Source: Lysinibacillus xylanilyticus
Lineage (GTDB): Bacteria; Bacillota; Bacilli; Bacillales_A; Planococcaceae
Direction of reading: 5' to 3'
DNA: 64,000 bases
Assembly: GCF_001183605.1 (NCBI RefSeq)
Contig: NZ_LFXJ01000013.1
Location: forward strand, 248,318-312,317
Shown in pieces: positions 29,866 through 38,895 of this stretch. The translations under genes were made by a program, and so were the position numbers. Position 1 is the stretch's first letter. Each line of letters begins with the position of its first letter. Under the pieces are notes generated by a model that saw nothing but the letters and a program-made list of their open reading frames with translations, ran no database searches and was not told the DNA's origin.

Positions 29866-29927
29866 TTGTGAAATCTTTCACAAAATTGCATTCTGATATT
29901 GTGAAACTTCTCACAATCGGTTATACT
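29866..29927 (+). promoter_or_regulatory. Two Rex-type operators and promoter of the NADH dehydrogenase gene
   Basis: TTGTGAAATCTTTCACAA (29866-29883) is a perfect 7-4-7 Rex palindrome. TTGTGAAACTTCTCACAA (29899-29916) is a second with one mismatch. The second supplies the -35 TTGTGA (29899), 17 bp from TATACT (29922-29927). Rex binds such sites when NADH is low and represses respiratory and fermentation genes. Confidence 0.88.
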
Positions 29928-29981
29928 CATTTGTGGATACTTTGTGAACAATTATTACAAGAGATATAAAAGGAGACTATT

Positions 29982-31046
29982 ATGGGTAAATTAGTACTTT
30001 TAGGTGGCGGCTACGGCAACATGCGTCTTATGCTTCGATTATTACCAAACATTCCATTAGACACAGAAGTTGTGCTAGTAGACAGAGCCCCTTTCCATAG
30101 TTTAAAAACAGAATTTTACGCATTAGCAGCAGGGACTGCAACAGATAAAGAAATTCGTGTAAGCTTCCCTGAGAATGAACGTTTATCGGCTGTATATGGA
30201 GAAGTTGTTGAAATTGATCGTGCGGAAAAAGTAGTCATTCTAGAAGATGGACAACGCATTGAATATGATGATTTAGTAATTGGTCTTGGCTGTGAGGATA
30301 AATATCATGGTGTACCAGGTGCAGAGGCGTACACATATAGCATTCAGACAATGGCGAAATCACGTTCAACATTTCAATCACTTTGTGGTTTACCAGCAGG
30401 CTCTACTGTCGGAATTGTAGGAGCTGGCTTAAGTGGTATTGAGCTTGCAAGTGAGTTACGTGAAAGTCGATCAGATTTAAAAATAAAGCTATTCGACCGT
30501 GGTCCTCGTATTTTGAAGGACTTCCCAGAAAAGTTAAGTAAATACGTGAAAGACTGGTTTGTAAAACATAATGTTGAAGTCATTGCCAATTCAAATATTA
30601 CAAAAATTGAGCAAGGTAAAATTTACAATCACGAAGAAGAAATTGCACTCGATACTGTAGTTTGGACTGCGGGTGTACAGCCTGTCAAAATCGTTCGCGA
30701 TTTGGAGGTTGAAAAAGATAATCAAGGTCGTCCACTTGTAACACAATATTTCAATCTTCTTGATGATGAGCATGTATATGTTGTAGGTGACTGTGCTGCT
30801 TCAGACTTACCTCCAACTGCTCAGTTAGCTGAGGAGCAAGCAGAACAAATCGTCAAAGTACTTCGCATGCGTTGGAAAGGCGAAAACTTACCTGAGAAAA
30901 TGCCTGACATTAAATTAAAAGGTTTCATGGGAGCTCTTGGTAAAAAACAAGGCTTTGTTTATTTAGCAGATACAACAGTAACAGGACGTATCGCTCGCTT
31001 GATGAAATCAGGATTATTATGGTACTACAAACGTCAAAATGATTAA
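29982..31046 (+). CDS. yutJ: NAD(P)/FAD-dependent oxidoreductase, type II NADH dehydrogenase-like (YutJ)
   Basis: 354 aa. Two dinucleotide-binding motifs, LLGGGYGNMR at the N-terminus and GIVGAGLSGIELAS in the middle, plus VYVVGDCA near the C-terminus, fit the NDH-2 family. It resembles B. subtilis YutJ. Such enzymes pass electrons from NADH to menaquinone at the membrane. RBS AAAGGAG. Rex boxes upstream support a role in NADH re-oxidation. Confidence 0.88.
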   Translation: MGKLVLLGGGYGNMRLMLRLLPNIPLDTEVVLVDRAPFHSLKTEFYALAAGTATDKEIRVSFPENERLSAVYGEVVEIDRAEKVVILEDGQRIEYDDLVIGLGCEDKYHGVPGAEAYTYSIQTMAKSRSTFQSLCGLPAGSTVGIVGAGLSGIELASELRESRSDLKIKLFDRGPRILKDFPEKLSKYVKDWFVKHNVEVIANSNITKIEQGKIYNHEEEIALDTVVWTAGVQPVKIVRDLEVEKDNQGRPLVTQYFNLLDDEHVYVVGDCAASDLPPTAQLAEEQAEQIVKVLRMRWKGENLPEKMPDIKLKGFMGALGKKQGFVYLADTTVTGRIARLMKSGLLWYYKRQND

Positions 31047-31066
31047 TTAGCTAGTTTGATTCTTAT

Positions 31067-31110
31067 AAAAAGGAATTGTTTCAATTGAAACAATTCCTTT
31101 TATTTCTTTT
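31067..31110. terminator. Terminator between yutJ and yuzD
   Basis: A long palindrome, AAAGGAATTGTTTCAA and its complement, is followed by TTATTTCTTTT on the plus strand and by A/T-rich sequence on the other side. Confidence 0.85.
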
Positions 31111-31444
31111 ATACGGTTTCGTCAGGAACGAAACCTAAATTTTCAAGTGCAGTAAATACAGGCTTTAATTGCACATAGCCTTCGCCCACTACTTCATCAT
31201 TTATAAGGACAAGCGGATAAAAAAATTCATCTTCTTGAATGCGTGAAGCATAATCTTGGTCGCGTTCATTCTCAATTGGTCCTTCAATATCGATATAGCG
31301 AATATCATATCCTTGGTTTGGATATTTTCGATCTATGGCTGCTTGTAGCCACTCATATGTATCCTTTGAAGATGGCGCATTGACACAACTTGCGCAGATT
31401 ACCGCTGTTCCGTAAATTTCAATCATTGGTTTCGTTTGACTCAT
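31109..31444 (-). CDS. yuzD: DUF1462 thioredoxin-like protein YuzD
   Basis: 111 aa. IYGTAVICASCVNAPSSKDT carries a CxxC at the start of a thioredoxin-like fold, and the rest matches YuzD. It is divergent from the Nfu-type gene yutI, as in B. subtilis, which hints at an Fe-S or redox role. Function is not established. Confidence 0.85.
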   Translation of the reverse strand: MSQTKPMIEIYGTAVICASCVNAPSSKDTYEWLQAAIDRKYPNQGYDIRYIDIEGPIENERDQDYASRIQEDEFFYPLVLINDEVVGEGYVQLKPVFTALENLGFVPDETV

Positions 31445-31527
31445 TTCATTTCCACTCCTCGGATTCTATATTGGATTTTTTCTGTTGCTAACATTATAAT
31501 CATTATAAGGAAAGGAGTCGAGACAAA

Positions 31528-31764
31528 ATGGCAGAAGCAACAATTAACGATCAAGTTCAAGAGGTATTAGATAAATTACGTCCATTCTTACTACGTGACG
31601 GTGGAGACTGTGAATTAGTAGATGTAGAAGACGGCATTGTAAAATTACGTTTATTAGGTGCATGTGGTAGTTGCCCAAGTTCAACAATTACACTTAAAGC
31701 TGGTATCGAGCGCGCATTATTAGAAGAAGTACCAGGTATTATTGAAGTAGAGCAAGTATTCTAA
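31528..31764 (+). CDS. yutI: NifU C-terminal-domain Fe-S carrier (YutI)
   Basis: 78 aa Nfu-type carrier. The cluster-binding CxxC is in GACGSCPSS, within the conserved [15 protein letters not shown] and [12 protein letters not shown] context. It takes clusters from the Suf scaffold (8.2-13.4 kb) to targets such as LipA. RBS AAAGGAG. Confidence 0.93.
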   Translation: MAEATINDQVQEVLDKLRPFLLRDGGDCELVDVEDGIVKLRLLGACGSCPSSTITLKAGIERALLEEVPGIIEVEQVF

Positions 31765-31771
31765 AACGATT

Positions 31772-31812
31772 AAAAAAGTTCTAGCTGATTAATCCAGGCT
31801 AGAACTTTTTTT
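31772..31812. terminator. Terminator between yutI and the DUF2225 gene
   Basis: AAAAAAGTTCTAGC and GCTAGAACTTTTTTT form the stem, effective in both directions. Confidence 0.9.
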
Positions 31813-31813
31813 C

Positions 31814-32506
31814 TTAAACTTGGCGTGCATGTTCTTTTTCTTCTCGAATAATTGCCCATTGTTCTTTAGCCATATCAATGATCTTCGCTTCTCCACCAAT
31901 ACTTTGCTTTTCAATGATCTTTGAAAAGAAGCGTGTAGCATTTTCTAAATCACCGATACGTCGTGATAGTTCTGCAATCATATACATAATTCGTATATCT
32001 GACATTTGAGTTGAGCTGTAATCCTCAGTTGAATAAGAATCCATATAGTAATCTCGGGCCATTGTCATAAAACGTTGCTCTTGTCCTTCGTTTTTTAGTG
32101 AACGATATAGCCATGCAAGACGTAATGTAAGACCAGCTATTGCGACAAACTTTTCTTTTTTAATCGTACCGCAAAGGAACGCTAATTTATAAGCTTGTAT
32201 TGCTTGGAATACGGTGCGTTCTCCCTTAAAATCATGGTGTACCCATTTTTCAGTAATTTGCGTGCGAATTTCATCTTGCGTGCCAGGAGCAAAATACTTT
32301 GAAAAGTCTTCTGTAAATGAAAATCCGCAATGCTCACAAACAAATACATTATAATAAAGGGCATTTACACCGTCTGCATAGATAGGATGAAAATCTGTTT
32401 CTGTGTGATCTACTTTAATGAATTTAGAGCGTACTTTTAATGTTGGAAATTCTTTTTTGCAATTAAGACATTGAATTTTTTTTTCGTAATAAGGTGAATT
32501 CTCCAT
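31814..32506 (-). CDS. DUF2225 protein with zinc-ribbon-like cysteines
   Basis: 230 aa. CLNCKKEFP and FVCEHCGFSF give two CxxC pairs that likely bind zinc. The C-terminal half is helical, with TPR-like periodicity (FSKIIE near residue 200). ATG 32506 follows AGAGG; the ATG at 32524 is less well placed. Function unknown. Confidence 0.8.
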   Translation of the reverse strand: MENSPYYEKKIQCLNCKKEFPTLKVRSKFIKVDHTETDFHPIYADGVNALYYNVFVCEHCGFSFTEDFSKYFAPGTQDEIRTQITEKWVHHDFKGERTVFQAIQAYKLAFLCGTIKKEKFVAIAGLTLRLAWLYRSLKNEGQEQRFMTMARDYYMDSYSTEDYSSTQMSDIRIMYMIAELSRRIGDLENATRFFSKIIEKQSIGGEAKIIDMAKEQWAIIREEKEHARQV

Positions 32507-32691
32507 ATTTAATACCTCTTTCATCGACTTATTACAACTATTATACCAATGTGGATTTCATAAACGTGGATAAAAAATACTAAAAATGTGAAAAATATTA
32601 GAATTTTTACTAAAAATCCTTTTGGAGCTGAATGTTTGTCATACAATAGTCAAAATTGATATGATAATAAGTAAGAAGGAAGGTGATTGGG

Positions 32692-33063
32692 ATGACAAGT
32701 AAGCAAGTAATTGAAGTTACTGAAGCGGCTGCTTTTCATATTAATGAAATGATGGAGCACAATGAAGAGCAAGGTTCGTTTTTACGTGTAGTTGTTAATG
32801 GTGGCGGATGCAGTGGCCTATCATACGGTATGCATTTTGATAAAGAGAAAAAAGAAGATGATTTTGAAGATGTACAACATGGTTTAACAATTCTTGTTTC
32901 CCGTGAAGATGCGCCGATTATAATTGGGACAAAAATTGATTATAAGCAATCGCTAATGGGCGGAGGCTTCACAATCGATAATCCAAATGCCATCGCATCA
33001 TGCGGCTGTGGCACGTCTTTCAAAACGGCGAAACGTGAAGGTACACCTGAGATTTGTGACTAA
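32692..33063 (+). CDS. yutM: A-type Fe-S carrier, HesB/IscA family (YutM)
   Basis: 123 aa. Three ligand cysteines are in GGGCSGLSYG and SCGCGTSF. The start ATG 32692 follows GAAGGTGA; ATG 32683 lies inside the RBS. It belongs with SufBCD and YutI in iron-sulfur maturation. Confidence 0.93.
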   Translation: MTSKQVIEVTEAAAFHINEMMEHNEEQGSFLRVVVNGGGCSGLSYGMHFDKEKKEDDFEDVQHGLTILVSREDAPIIIGTKIDYKQSLMGGGFTIDNPNAIASCGCGTSFKTAKREGTPEICD

Positions 33064-33184
33064 AAATAAATTGTCTAAATGTGTTTAGATACCAAGCCTT
33101 TTTGATTTGTATGTTGAAAAACATAACGAATTGAAAAGGCTACTTTTATGGCTATATTAAAATTTAATCTTTGAAAATTTGTGA

Positions 33185-33571
33185 TCATTCATAAACAAAC
33201 TTTGAACAAAGCCCCCAATAAGAGCTATAAGAGCTATCATAGTATTCCGGATATTCAATGAGAAATTGAGAACGTTCGATCCACAATTTAAGTTCTTTTG
33301 ATTTGGTTGTATTTTCAATCGTATCTAGTAATTGAGATAGCTTTTGAATTTCTCTACCTACCCGAACCATATCTCCAGTGAAAACATATAAAGTATTAAG
33401 GAAATAAGAAGTACGTTCACATCGCTCATCCTCAACAAATGTACAAATCATGGGTATATTTTCGATTTTATAGATAGCGAGTTCCCAATCTTGCTCAGGT
33501 TCCATTTCATCACTATATGCCCATTTTTTTATCTCTTCTTGCGTAGGATTCCAAGGGTCTTTAAACATCAT
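33185..33571 (-). CDS. Hypothetical protein
   Basis: 128 aa, acidic, no signal or membrane segment. The N-terminus DPWNPTQEEIKKWAYS and PEQDWELAI resemble scattered small proteins in Bacillales that I cannot name. RBS AAAGGAG is strong, so it is probably expressed. It begins an accessory-looking patch and might be an immunity-type protein, but nothing in the sequence proves this. Confidence 0.6.
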   Translation of the reverse strand: MMFKDPWNPTQEEIKKWAYSDEMEPEQDWELAIYKIENIPMICTFVEDERCERTSYFLNTLYVFTGDMVRVGREIQKLSQLLDTIENTTKSKELKLWIERSQFLIEYPEYYDSSYSSYWGLCSKFVYE

Positions 33572-33769
33572 TTTGTGCTCCTTTAAATTTAAACTAATAT
33601 TAATCTTTCTTCAAAATTATAACATGGAATATTATTCATTGGTATTGGAATGGTAAATGTGCAGCAAGTCTTAAAGCTATGTGTTGAGTTAAATGGGGTA
33701 TAAGAAAAGGACTCGTAAATCTGAGAATTACTCATCAATACAAGCCCCAATTTTAAAGATCCTGTTAGT

Positions 33770-34159
33770 TCAATAATATTTTTTATTTTTCGCTAAGAAT
33801 GGTAAATCCGATAAAATAAAAATGAGTGATATAACAAATGGTGAAATTACAATATTGTAAAAAGATATTTTGGATGGTTCTCTTAAATAGTAAAAAATAA
33901 AGTTACAACAACTAATTAGAATGGTAATAATAATAATTTTAAAGAACCGTTTTCTTTTATCCATCTTATTTAATTTTCTTAAATTTATTATAGATACGGT
34001 TACTATATAAATAAGGAATAAAACAAGAAAAATTAAATAACCAAATACAAATTTAGCTAAAAATAAATTATCAATATCCTTATATACAACAAATAATGTG
34101 ATGATCATACCTACAAAAGCTAGGATATACAAAATGCTTGTAAAAATATTTTTCTTCAA
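33770..34159 (-). CDS. Hypothetical four-helix membrane protein
   Basis: 129 aa with hydrophobic segments at about 6-25, 36-57, 72-90 and 102-122. The start is TTG with GAGG about 10 bases before. No family recognised. It is AT-rich compared with its neighbours. Confidence 0.55.
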   Translation of the reverse strand: MKKNIFTSILYILAFVGMIITLFVVYKDIDNLFLAKFVFGYLIFLVLFLIYIVTVSIINLRKLNKMDKRKRFFKIIIITILISCCNFIFYYLREPSKISFYNIVISPFVISLIFILSDLPFLAKNKKYY

Positions 34160-34201
34160 ATAATTACTACCTCGAAATCTTTATGTATTACAATTATTTT
34201 C

Positions 34202-34342
34202 TCAAAGATAAACGATTTTGTTAACTGGAAAAATAATGAATACAAATGGTGGTTAGGAACTCCTATTGGCGGTGAATTACAAACGAGTTGTGAAAGTTTA
34301 GAGGTGGCTTTTGAAGGAGGCATTTTTATTAATAGAAAATGA
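34202..34342 (+). pseudogene. Possible 3' fragment of a lost gene
   Basis: A frame with no usable start, ending TGA at 34340-34342, encodes a protein-like tail (FVNWKNNEYKWWLGTPIGG, then CESLEVAFEGG). The composition looks like a real C-terminus. It may be the remnant of an upstream gene deleted when the minus-strand membrane gene arrived. I do not recognise the family. Confidence 0.35.
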
Positions 34343-34414
34343 AGATTTTAAACATGAACTATTACTTTGCTTAAACTATGGAGCAGAACCTTTTTATATA
34401 TTTCTTTTTAAATA

Positions 34415-34454
34415 TTAATAAGGCCACGATTATTTTTTATCGTGGCCTTATTAA
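34415..34454. terminator. Perfect 16-bp hairpin, likely terminator of the CarD-like gene
   Basis: TTAATAAGGCCACGAT (34415-34430) and ATCGTGGCCTTATTAA (34439-34454) pair without mismatch around an 8-base loop. The U-tract after it is short on both strands. Confidence 0.65.
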
Positions 34455-34472
34455 TGTACCGACAATACAAAA

Positions 34473-34964
34473 TTAGTGAAGTTGTGTTAAAACATATTTA
34501 TAAATTTCATCGGATGGTTTATTAAGAGCTATTGAAAACTCCGAAAAGATAGTATCTTGTAAAGATTGCAATATTTTTTCTTCCTGGTTAGGGAATTTTT
34601 TTTCATTGGTCTTATATTCGAGCTTTTTTCGTAGCAATGTGTTTAAAAGCTCTGCTTGTTTTTGGCGATTGCCGGATTTAATGATTTCTAAATGAAATCT
34701 CATTCGATGCGTATTTTGTTCAATCCATTCCACACCAGGGGATGTGAATGAATGTAAAATACTGAGGGCTTCTTCTTCTTTAATAATATCTCTAAGCTGT
34801 TTTTTTGAATTATCAATAGGGGTACGAATTGTTAATTGTGGTTCATTTAGTGGTTGTAAAACGTAATAAGATTTAGTAATGTCGTTAAAGGTTTGTTCGC
34901 AAATATCTTCAATAGAACAAAGTCCATGTGATGAGTAAATGACTACATCGCCAACGTTGTACAT
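34473..34964 (-). CDS. CarD/CdnL-family transcription factor
   Basis: 163 aa. The N-terminal Tudor-like domain (YNVGDVVIYSSHGLCSIEDI) binds the RNA polymerase beta subunit in this family. A helical C-terminal domain of about 100 residues would touch promoter DNA. ATG 34964 follows GGAGGGG. It is divergent from a MarR gene, with operator-like palindromes between them, so it may be that regulator's target. Confidence 0.85.
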   Translation of the reverse strand: MYNVGDVVIYSSHGLCSIEDICEQTFNDITKSYYVLQPLNEPQLTIRTPIDNSKKQLRDIIKEEEALSILHSFTSPGVEWIEQNTHRMRFHLEIIKSGNRQKQAELLNTLLRKKLEYKTNEKKFPNQEEKILQSLQDTIFSEFSIALNKPSDEIYKYVLTQLH

Positions 34965-34990
34965 GTATATCCCCTCCAACAAACTATTTT

Positions 34991-35075
34991 GTCAACTAGG
35001 TTGACTAAATTAATTGTAAGCAATTAGAAGGTTTTTGTCAACTTAGTTGACGATTGCTGCTGTTTTTTGTATATT
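34991..35075. promoter_or_regulatory. Two MarR-type operators and the marR promoter
   Basis: GTCAACTAGGTTGAC (34991-35005, one mismatch) and GTCAACTTAGTTGAC (35037-35051, perfect) are 15-bp palindromes 46 bp apart. The second overlaps the -35 TTGACG (35047-35052), 17 bp from TATATT (35070-35075). The first lies near the start region of the divergent CarD gene. Confidence 0.8.
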
Positions 35076-35108
35076 AATAACGAAAAAAATGAAATGAAGG
35101 TGAAATAG

Positions 35109-35552
35109 TTGAAGGACGAATTGCAGAATCGAGATGTCATTGATTTGTTGAGCGAACGTCACGAACTACTTCGAAGACTTGCAGAAGAGAAGTGGCATAA
35201 GCATAACGATATTTATATTTCAAATTCGGAATGGTATATTTTGGGGATAGTTTATAAAAAACAACTTACGATTTCAGATGTAGCTAAAAATGTTAAATTT
35301 TCAAGACAAGCAACCCATAAAATAATAAAGAGTTTGGAAGTTAAAGGGTTGGTGACAGTTATGGGTGTCGAACATAGTAAAAAACATAAAGCTATTCGTA
35401 TGACTGAATTTGGTGAAGAATGCTTTGAAAAAAATCAATATTGTAAAGCAGAAATAGAAAAACAACTGGTCAATACAATTGGAGAAGATCAGGTCATTAG
35501 ATTAAAAAATATATTAAAACTTAATTGGGATATGGAGCAGCTGGAAGCGTAA
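35109..35552 (+). CDS. MarR-family transcriptional regulator
   Basis: 147 aa winged helix. The DNA-binding part is LTISDVAKNVKFSRQATHKIIKSLEVKGLV followed by a wing with KKHKAIRMTEFG. The start is TTG with GAAGGTGAA upstream. No efflux or enzyme gene follows; the only obvious partner is the divergent CarD-like gene. Ligand unknown. Confidence 0.85.
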   Translation: MKDELQNRDVIDLLSERHELLRRLAEEKWHKHNDIYISNSEWYILGIVYKKQLTISDVAKNVKFSRQATHKIIKSLEVKGLVTVMGVEHSKKHKAIRMTEFGEECFEKNQYCKAEIEKQLVNTIGEDQVIRLKNILKLNWDMEQLEA

Positions 35553-35651
35553 GTATTCGTAGTTTAGGTATGGAAAATGTTTGGGACATTGCTTGTAACA
35601 TAATAAGGTTAGGCAACTATTTTAGCAGGTAGATGCATAGAAAAATTTCGT

Positions 35652-35688
35652 AAGCCACTTTCGTTCTGCTCGAAAGTGGCTTCTTTTT
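35652..35688 (+). terminator. Terminator after the MarR gene
   Basis: AAGCCACTTTCG and CGAAAGTGGCTT form a 12-bp stem, followed by TTCTTTTT. The T-run merges into the TTAAC start of a family-2 repeat. Confidence 0.9.
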
Positions 35689-35880
35689 AACTTCTTTCAG
35701 CGGGTGTTCAAACACCTGTACCTGCCGCTACGCTTTCGGTACAAAAAATACTTGCTGAAAAGAGGAACTCAGGCTAACTGACCTGCATCCTGCTGCTGCC
35801 GCACGCTTTCGCGAAATAACATCTGCAGGCGTAAGCACAAAGCCGATTCCAGACGCAATTATGCTGAGGCATAATTGATA
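35687..35880. repeat. Family-2 repeat element
   Basis: 194 bp from TTAACTTCTTTCAGCGGG to GAGGCATAATTGAT. It has one to two internal modules plus a segment GCTGAAAAGAGGAACTCAGG shared in part with the 47-48 kb copy. Confidence 0.8.
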
Positions 35881-35884
35881 ATCG

Positions 35885-36436
35885 TTACTTTACCTTCTCG
35901 CGTTCTATAAATGAAGCGCCATTGTCATTTGCTAAATTGTAAATGGCACTTTTTGCCTCTGGGTCAAATTGTCCGTTTTCTTCAATGACAAACTTTTCGT
36001 TATTTTTCGTTTGGAAATAATAAGTGCCTACTGTACCTATTTCATACTCATAAATGACTTCCTTAATATCCTGCCATTCATGTGTAGTTTGATGATGAAA
36101 ATCTTTGAAAACAATTTGTGTATTCTGTATAGCGGTATAACTTAAAACAGAAAAATAGACTAAAACTAGACTGCTTACTATTACTAAAAGCGTAATCAAA
36201 TAGGTGTATTTATTTCTTTTGAACCCAAGTATGACTAACGTTAAAATAATTAGCGCAATTGCTAGGAAAAGCATAATGAAGTTGTATGTTGGAGTGATCA
36301 GTACGATATTATCTTTACTAAAATAAAACGTTTGGGAAATCGTAAATGGCAACATGAAAACAATGATAGGTGATAATAAAAGCAACACTATCGCAAAAAT
36401 AAAAAGTTTTGCACGAGGTGATAATACGTTTAACAT
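35885..36436 (-). CDS. Hypothetical membrane protein
   Basis: 183 aa with three hydrophobic helices (about 11-30, 50-70, 76-100) and a C-terminal ~80-residue soluble part containing VGTYYFQTKNNEKFVIEE. RBS AAGGAGGAG is strong. No family recognised. Confidence 0.6.
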   Translation of the reverse strand: MLNVLSPRAKLFIFAIVLLLLSPIIVFMLPFTISQTFYFSKDNIVLITPTYNFIMLFLAIALIILTLVILGFKRNKYTYLITLLVIVSSLVLVYFSVLSYTAIQNTQIVFKDFHHQTTHEWQDIKEVIYEYEIGTVGTYYFQTKNNEKFVIEENGQFDPEAKSAIYNLANDNGASFIEREKVK

Positions 36437-36612
36437 GAAATCTCCTCCTTTTTTAAAAAGTGAATATTCTGCATTTTAATAAGTGTAACATATTTCCAAT
36501 ATTGGAGCGCATGCATACTTTATGTTTGAAAGTGAGATGTAACCATAAAATTCTGAATTAATACTTCTATATATGGAAAATTGGCCGTTATAATAGTGAT
36601 ATAGAGGTGAAA

Positions 36613-37116
36613 ATGATGATGAAAAAGGATAGAGGAAAAGTTTGGTTAGGTGTTGCGGGGGTTACTGTCAATGAGCTAGGACAATGGCTTGTTGTCAAAA
36701 AGGCATACAGCGGATTAAAGGGAAGATGGTCATTGCCAGCAGGTTTTGTCAATGCTGGTGAAACAGTAGATGAAGCCGTTGTTCGCGAATTAAAAGAAGA
36801 AACGGGTATCGATTGCTACGTATCAGGCTTAATTGGTTTTCGAACGGGTGTGATTCGTGGTGACATTAGTGATAATATGGCGATATTTTATTGTTGTATG
36901 AAGGATGAGCAGCAGAAGATTTGCATTCAGGAAAATGAATTATTAGAAGCGAAATGGATGTATCCAAAGGAGCTTGCTCAGGATGAAATGACATCAGTGA
37001 TGTTAAAAGAAATGGCATCCAACCAATTCGAAAAGCATCAATTAGAGGGGATTGAAGGTATTAATCCAGGAGATGTCTTTGGTTATTCCTCTTATAAATT
37101 GTTCTTTAAAAAATAA
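36613..37116 (+). CDS. Nudix hydrolase
   Basis: 167 aa. The Nudix box is complete: [20 protein letters not shown] followed by TGI. Such enzymes cleave nucleoside diphosphate derivatives with Mg2+. Three ATG codons occur in a row (36613, 36616, 36619) after GAGGTG; the first is used here. It lies 20 bp before the LytS-type gene and may share its transcript. Confidence 0.88.
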   Translation: MMMKKDRGKVWLGVAGVTVNELGQWLVVKKAYSGLKGRWSLPAGFVNAGETVDEAVVRELKEETGIDCYVSGLIGFRTGVIRGDISDNMAIFYCCMKDEQQKICIQENELLEAKWMYPKELAQDEMTSVMLKEMASNQFEKHQLEGIEGINPGDVFGYSSYKLFFKK

Positions 37117-37136
37117 AGTGACAAAGGAGAGGACCT

Positions 37137-38891
37137 ATGATGGAGCTATTTTTATTTATGTTAGAGCGAGTAGGGCTAATCATTGTGTTTGCCTTTTTAA
37201 TGTCAAGATGGCGGCTCTTTCGGGGAGTGTTATTTAAGGATCAAGGGGTTAAGGAAAAGGTTTGGCTCATTATTATTTTTAGTGCTTTAAGTATAGTGAG
37301 CAGCTATACAGGGATAAAAATCGAAAGCGGTACTATCAATCCTTTAAATCAAATGATACATAGCACTATAAATGCAGAGGAAGCCATTGCAAATACGAGG
37401 CTAATTGGGGTAGCGATTGCTGGTATTTTTGGTGGGCCACTTGTGGGTGTTAGCGTAGGTATTATTGCGGGGGTTCATCGTATTACCCTTGGCGGTTTTA
37501 CAGCGATTGCCTGTGGTATATCGACAATATTAGCAGGATTCATTACAGGTGGTTTAAGTAATCAATTAAAAATTCGTCAAACCTTCTCCTATAAAAAGGC
37601 TGTTATCATCGGAATTTGTGCAGAGACTTTACAAATGATTGTTATTTTACTAGTGGCAAAACCATTTGAACAAGCTTTGCAATTAGTTTCTATAATAGCG
37701 CTACCGATGATTTTTATGAATGCCTTTGGGATTTTGATATTTTTCATTATTATCAAAACTTTTATTGATGAGGAAGAGCGCACAAAAGCATTACAAACAC
37801 ACCAAGCATTTTCTATTGCCCAACAAACAATTGAACATTTTCGGAAAGGGTTAAATGAAGAATCCTGCCGAACGGTTGCGGAAATTATTAAGAGAGAGAT
37901 TGAAGTTGATGCAGTTGCGATTACGGATACAAATGGGATTTTAGCACATGTAGGAGTAGGCGAGGACCATCATGTAATTCATCAAGAAATAATGACGGCT
38001 TTAACGAAACGGGTATTAGTAGAAGGGCGCATTCTTACAGCGACGTCCGCAAAAGAAATCAGTTGTCCAAATGAAGATTGTCCGTTAAGTGCTGCGATTG
38101 TCTTACCTTTAAAAGTACAGCATAAAACGGTAGGTACCTTAAAGCTATATTTTATTAATGTTTCTTCATTAACCGGGGCGAAAAAGGAGCTTGCTGAGGG
38201 CCTCAGTCGACTATTTTCATCGCAGCTTGAATATGCTGAAATTGAGCAGCAAAGAAAGCTATTAAAGGATGCAGAAATTAAAGCGTTACAAGCGCAGGTT
38301 CATCCCCATTTCTTTTTTAATAGTCTCAATACTATTTCAAGTTTGATTCGAACGGATGCTGATGAGGCTAGAGCATTATTGATAAAGCTTAGTACGTTTT
38401 TTAGGAGTAATTTACAGGGAGCTCGTCAAATGCTAATTCCGTTAAAAAATGAAATTGACCATGTGGAGGCTTATTTGTCGATTGAACAAACAAGGTTTCC
38501 GAACCGCTATGATGTGCAATTTCACTTAGATGAATCACTTTTTGACGTACATATTCCCCCATTTACCTTACAGCCACTTGTTGAAAATGCCATTTATCAT
38601 GCCTTTAAAAATCGTAAGGAAGGCAAAATTGACGTTAAGGTGCAACGAATTAATAATAAGCTATTGCTGTTAGCAGAGGATAATGGCTGTGGGATGAGAG
38701 AAGAGCAGGTTAAACAGCTTGGCAAAACAATTATGGAATCCGAGCAAGGGACAGGGACAGCTTTATGGAATATTTATCAGCGTATTCATGAAATTTATGG
38801 AACTGAGGCAGATTTTCACATTTCAAGTACGTTGGATGTAGGCACGAAAATTATGATCCAGCTGCCGTTAAAAGCCACAAGATGGGAGTAG
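37137..38891 (+). CDS. LytS-family sensor histidine kinase
   Basis: 584 aa. Five to six membrane helices (about 1-205) form the 5TMR-LYT domain, followed by a GAF domain (about 225-360). The kinase region has VHPHFFFNSLNTISSL with the phospho-accepting His, LVENAIYHAF as N-box and a DNGCGM G-box. In Bacillota and E. coli, relatives of this class sense pyruvate. RBS AGGAGAGG. The partner response regulator follows at once. Confidence 0.9.
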   Translation: MMELFLFMLERVGLIIVFAFLMSRWRLFRGVLFKDQGVKEKVWLIIIFSALSIVSSYTGIKIESGTINPLNQMIHSTINAEEAIANTRLIGVAIAGIFGGPLVGVSVGIIAGVHRITLGGFTAIACGISTILAGFITGGLSNQLKIRQTFSYKKAVIIGICAETLQMIVILLVAKPFEQALQLVSIIALPMIFMNAFGILIFFIIIKTFIDEEERTKALQTHQAFSIAQQTIEHFRKGLNEESCRTVAEIIKREIEVDAVAITDTNGILAHVGVGEDHHVIHQEIMTALTKRVLVEGRILTATSAKEISCPNEDCPLSAAIVLPLKVQHKTVGTLKLYFINVSSLTGAKKELAEGLSRLFSSQLEYAEIEQQRKLLKDAEIKALQAQVHPHFFFNSLNTISSLIRTDADEARALLIKLSTFFRSNLQGARQMLIPLKNEIDHVEAYLSIEQTRFPNRYDVQFHLDESLFDVHIPPFTLQPLVENAIYHAFKNRKEGKIDVKVQRINNKLLLLAEDNGCGMREEQVKQLGKTIMESEQGTGTALWNIYQRIHEIYGTEADFHISSTLDVGTKIMIQLPLKATRWE

Positions 38892-38895
38892 AGAA

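Noticed and set aside
29715-29969. 84-aa plus-strand ORF before yutJ
   Set aside because: It covers the Rex operators and promoter; composition is not protein-like.
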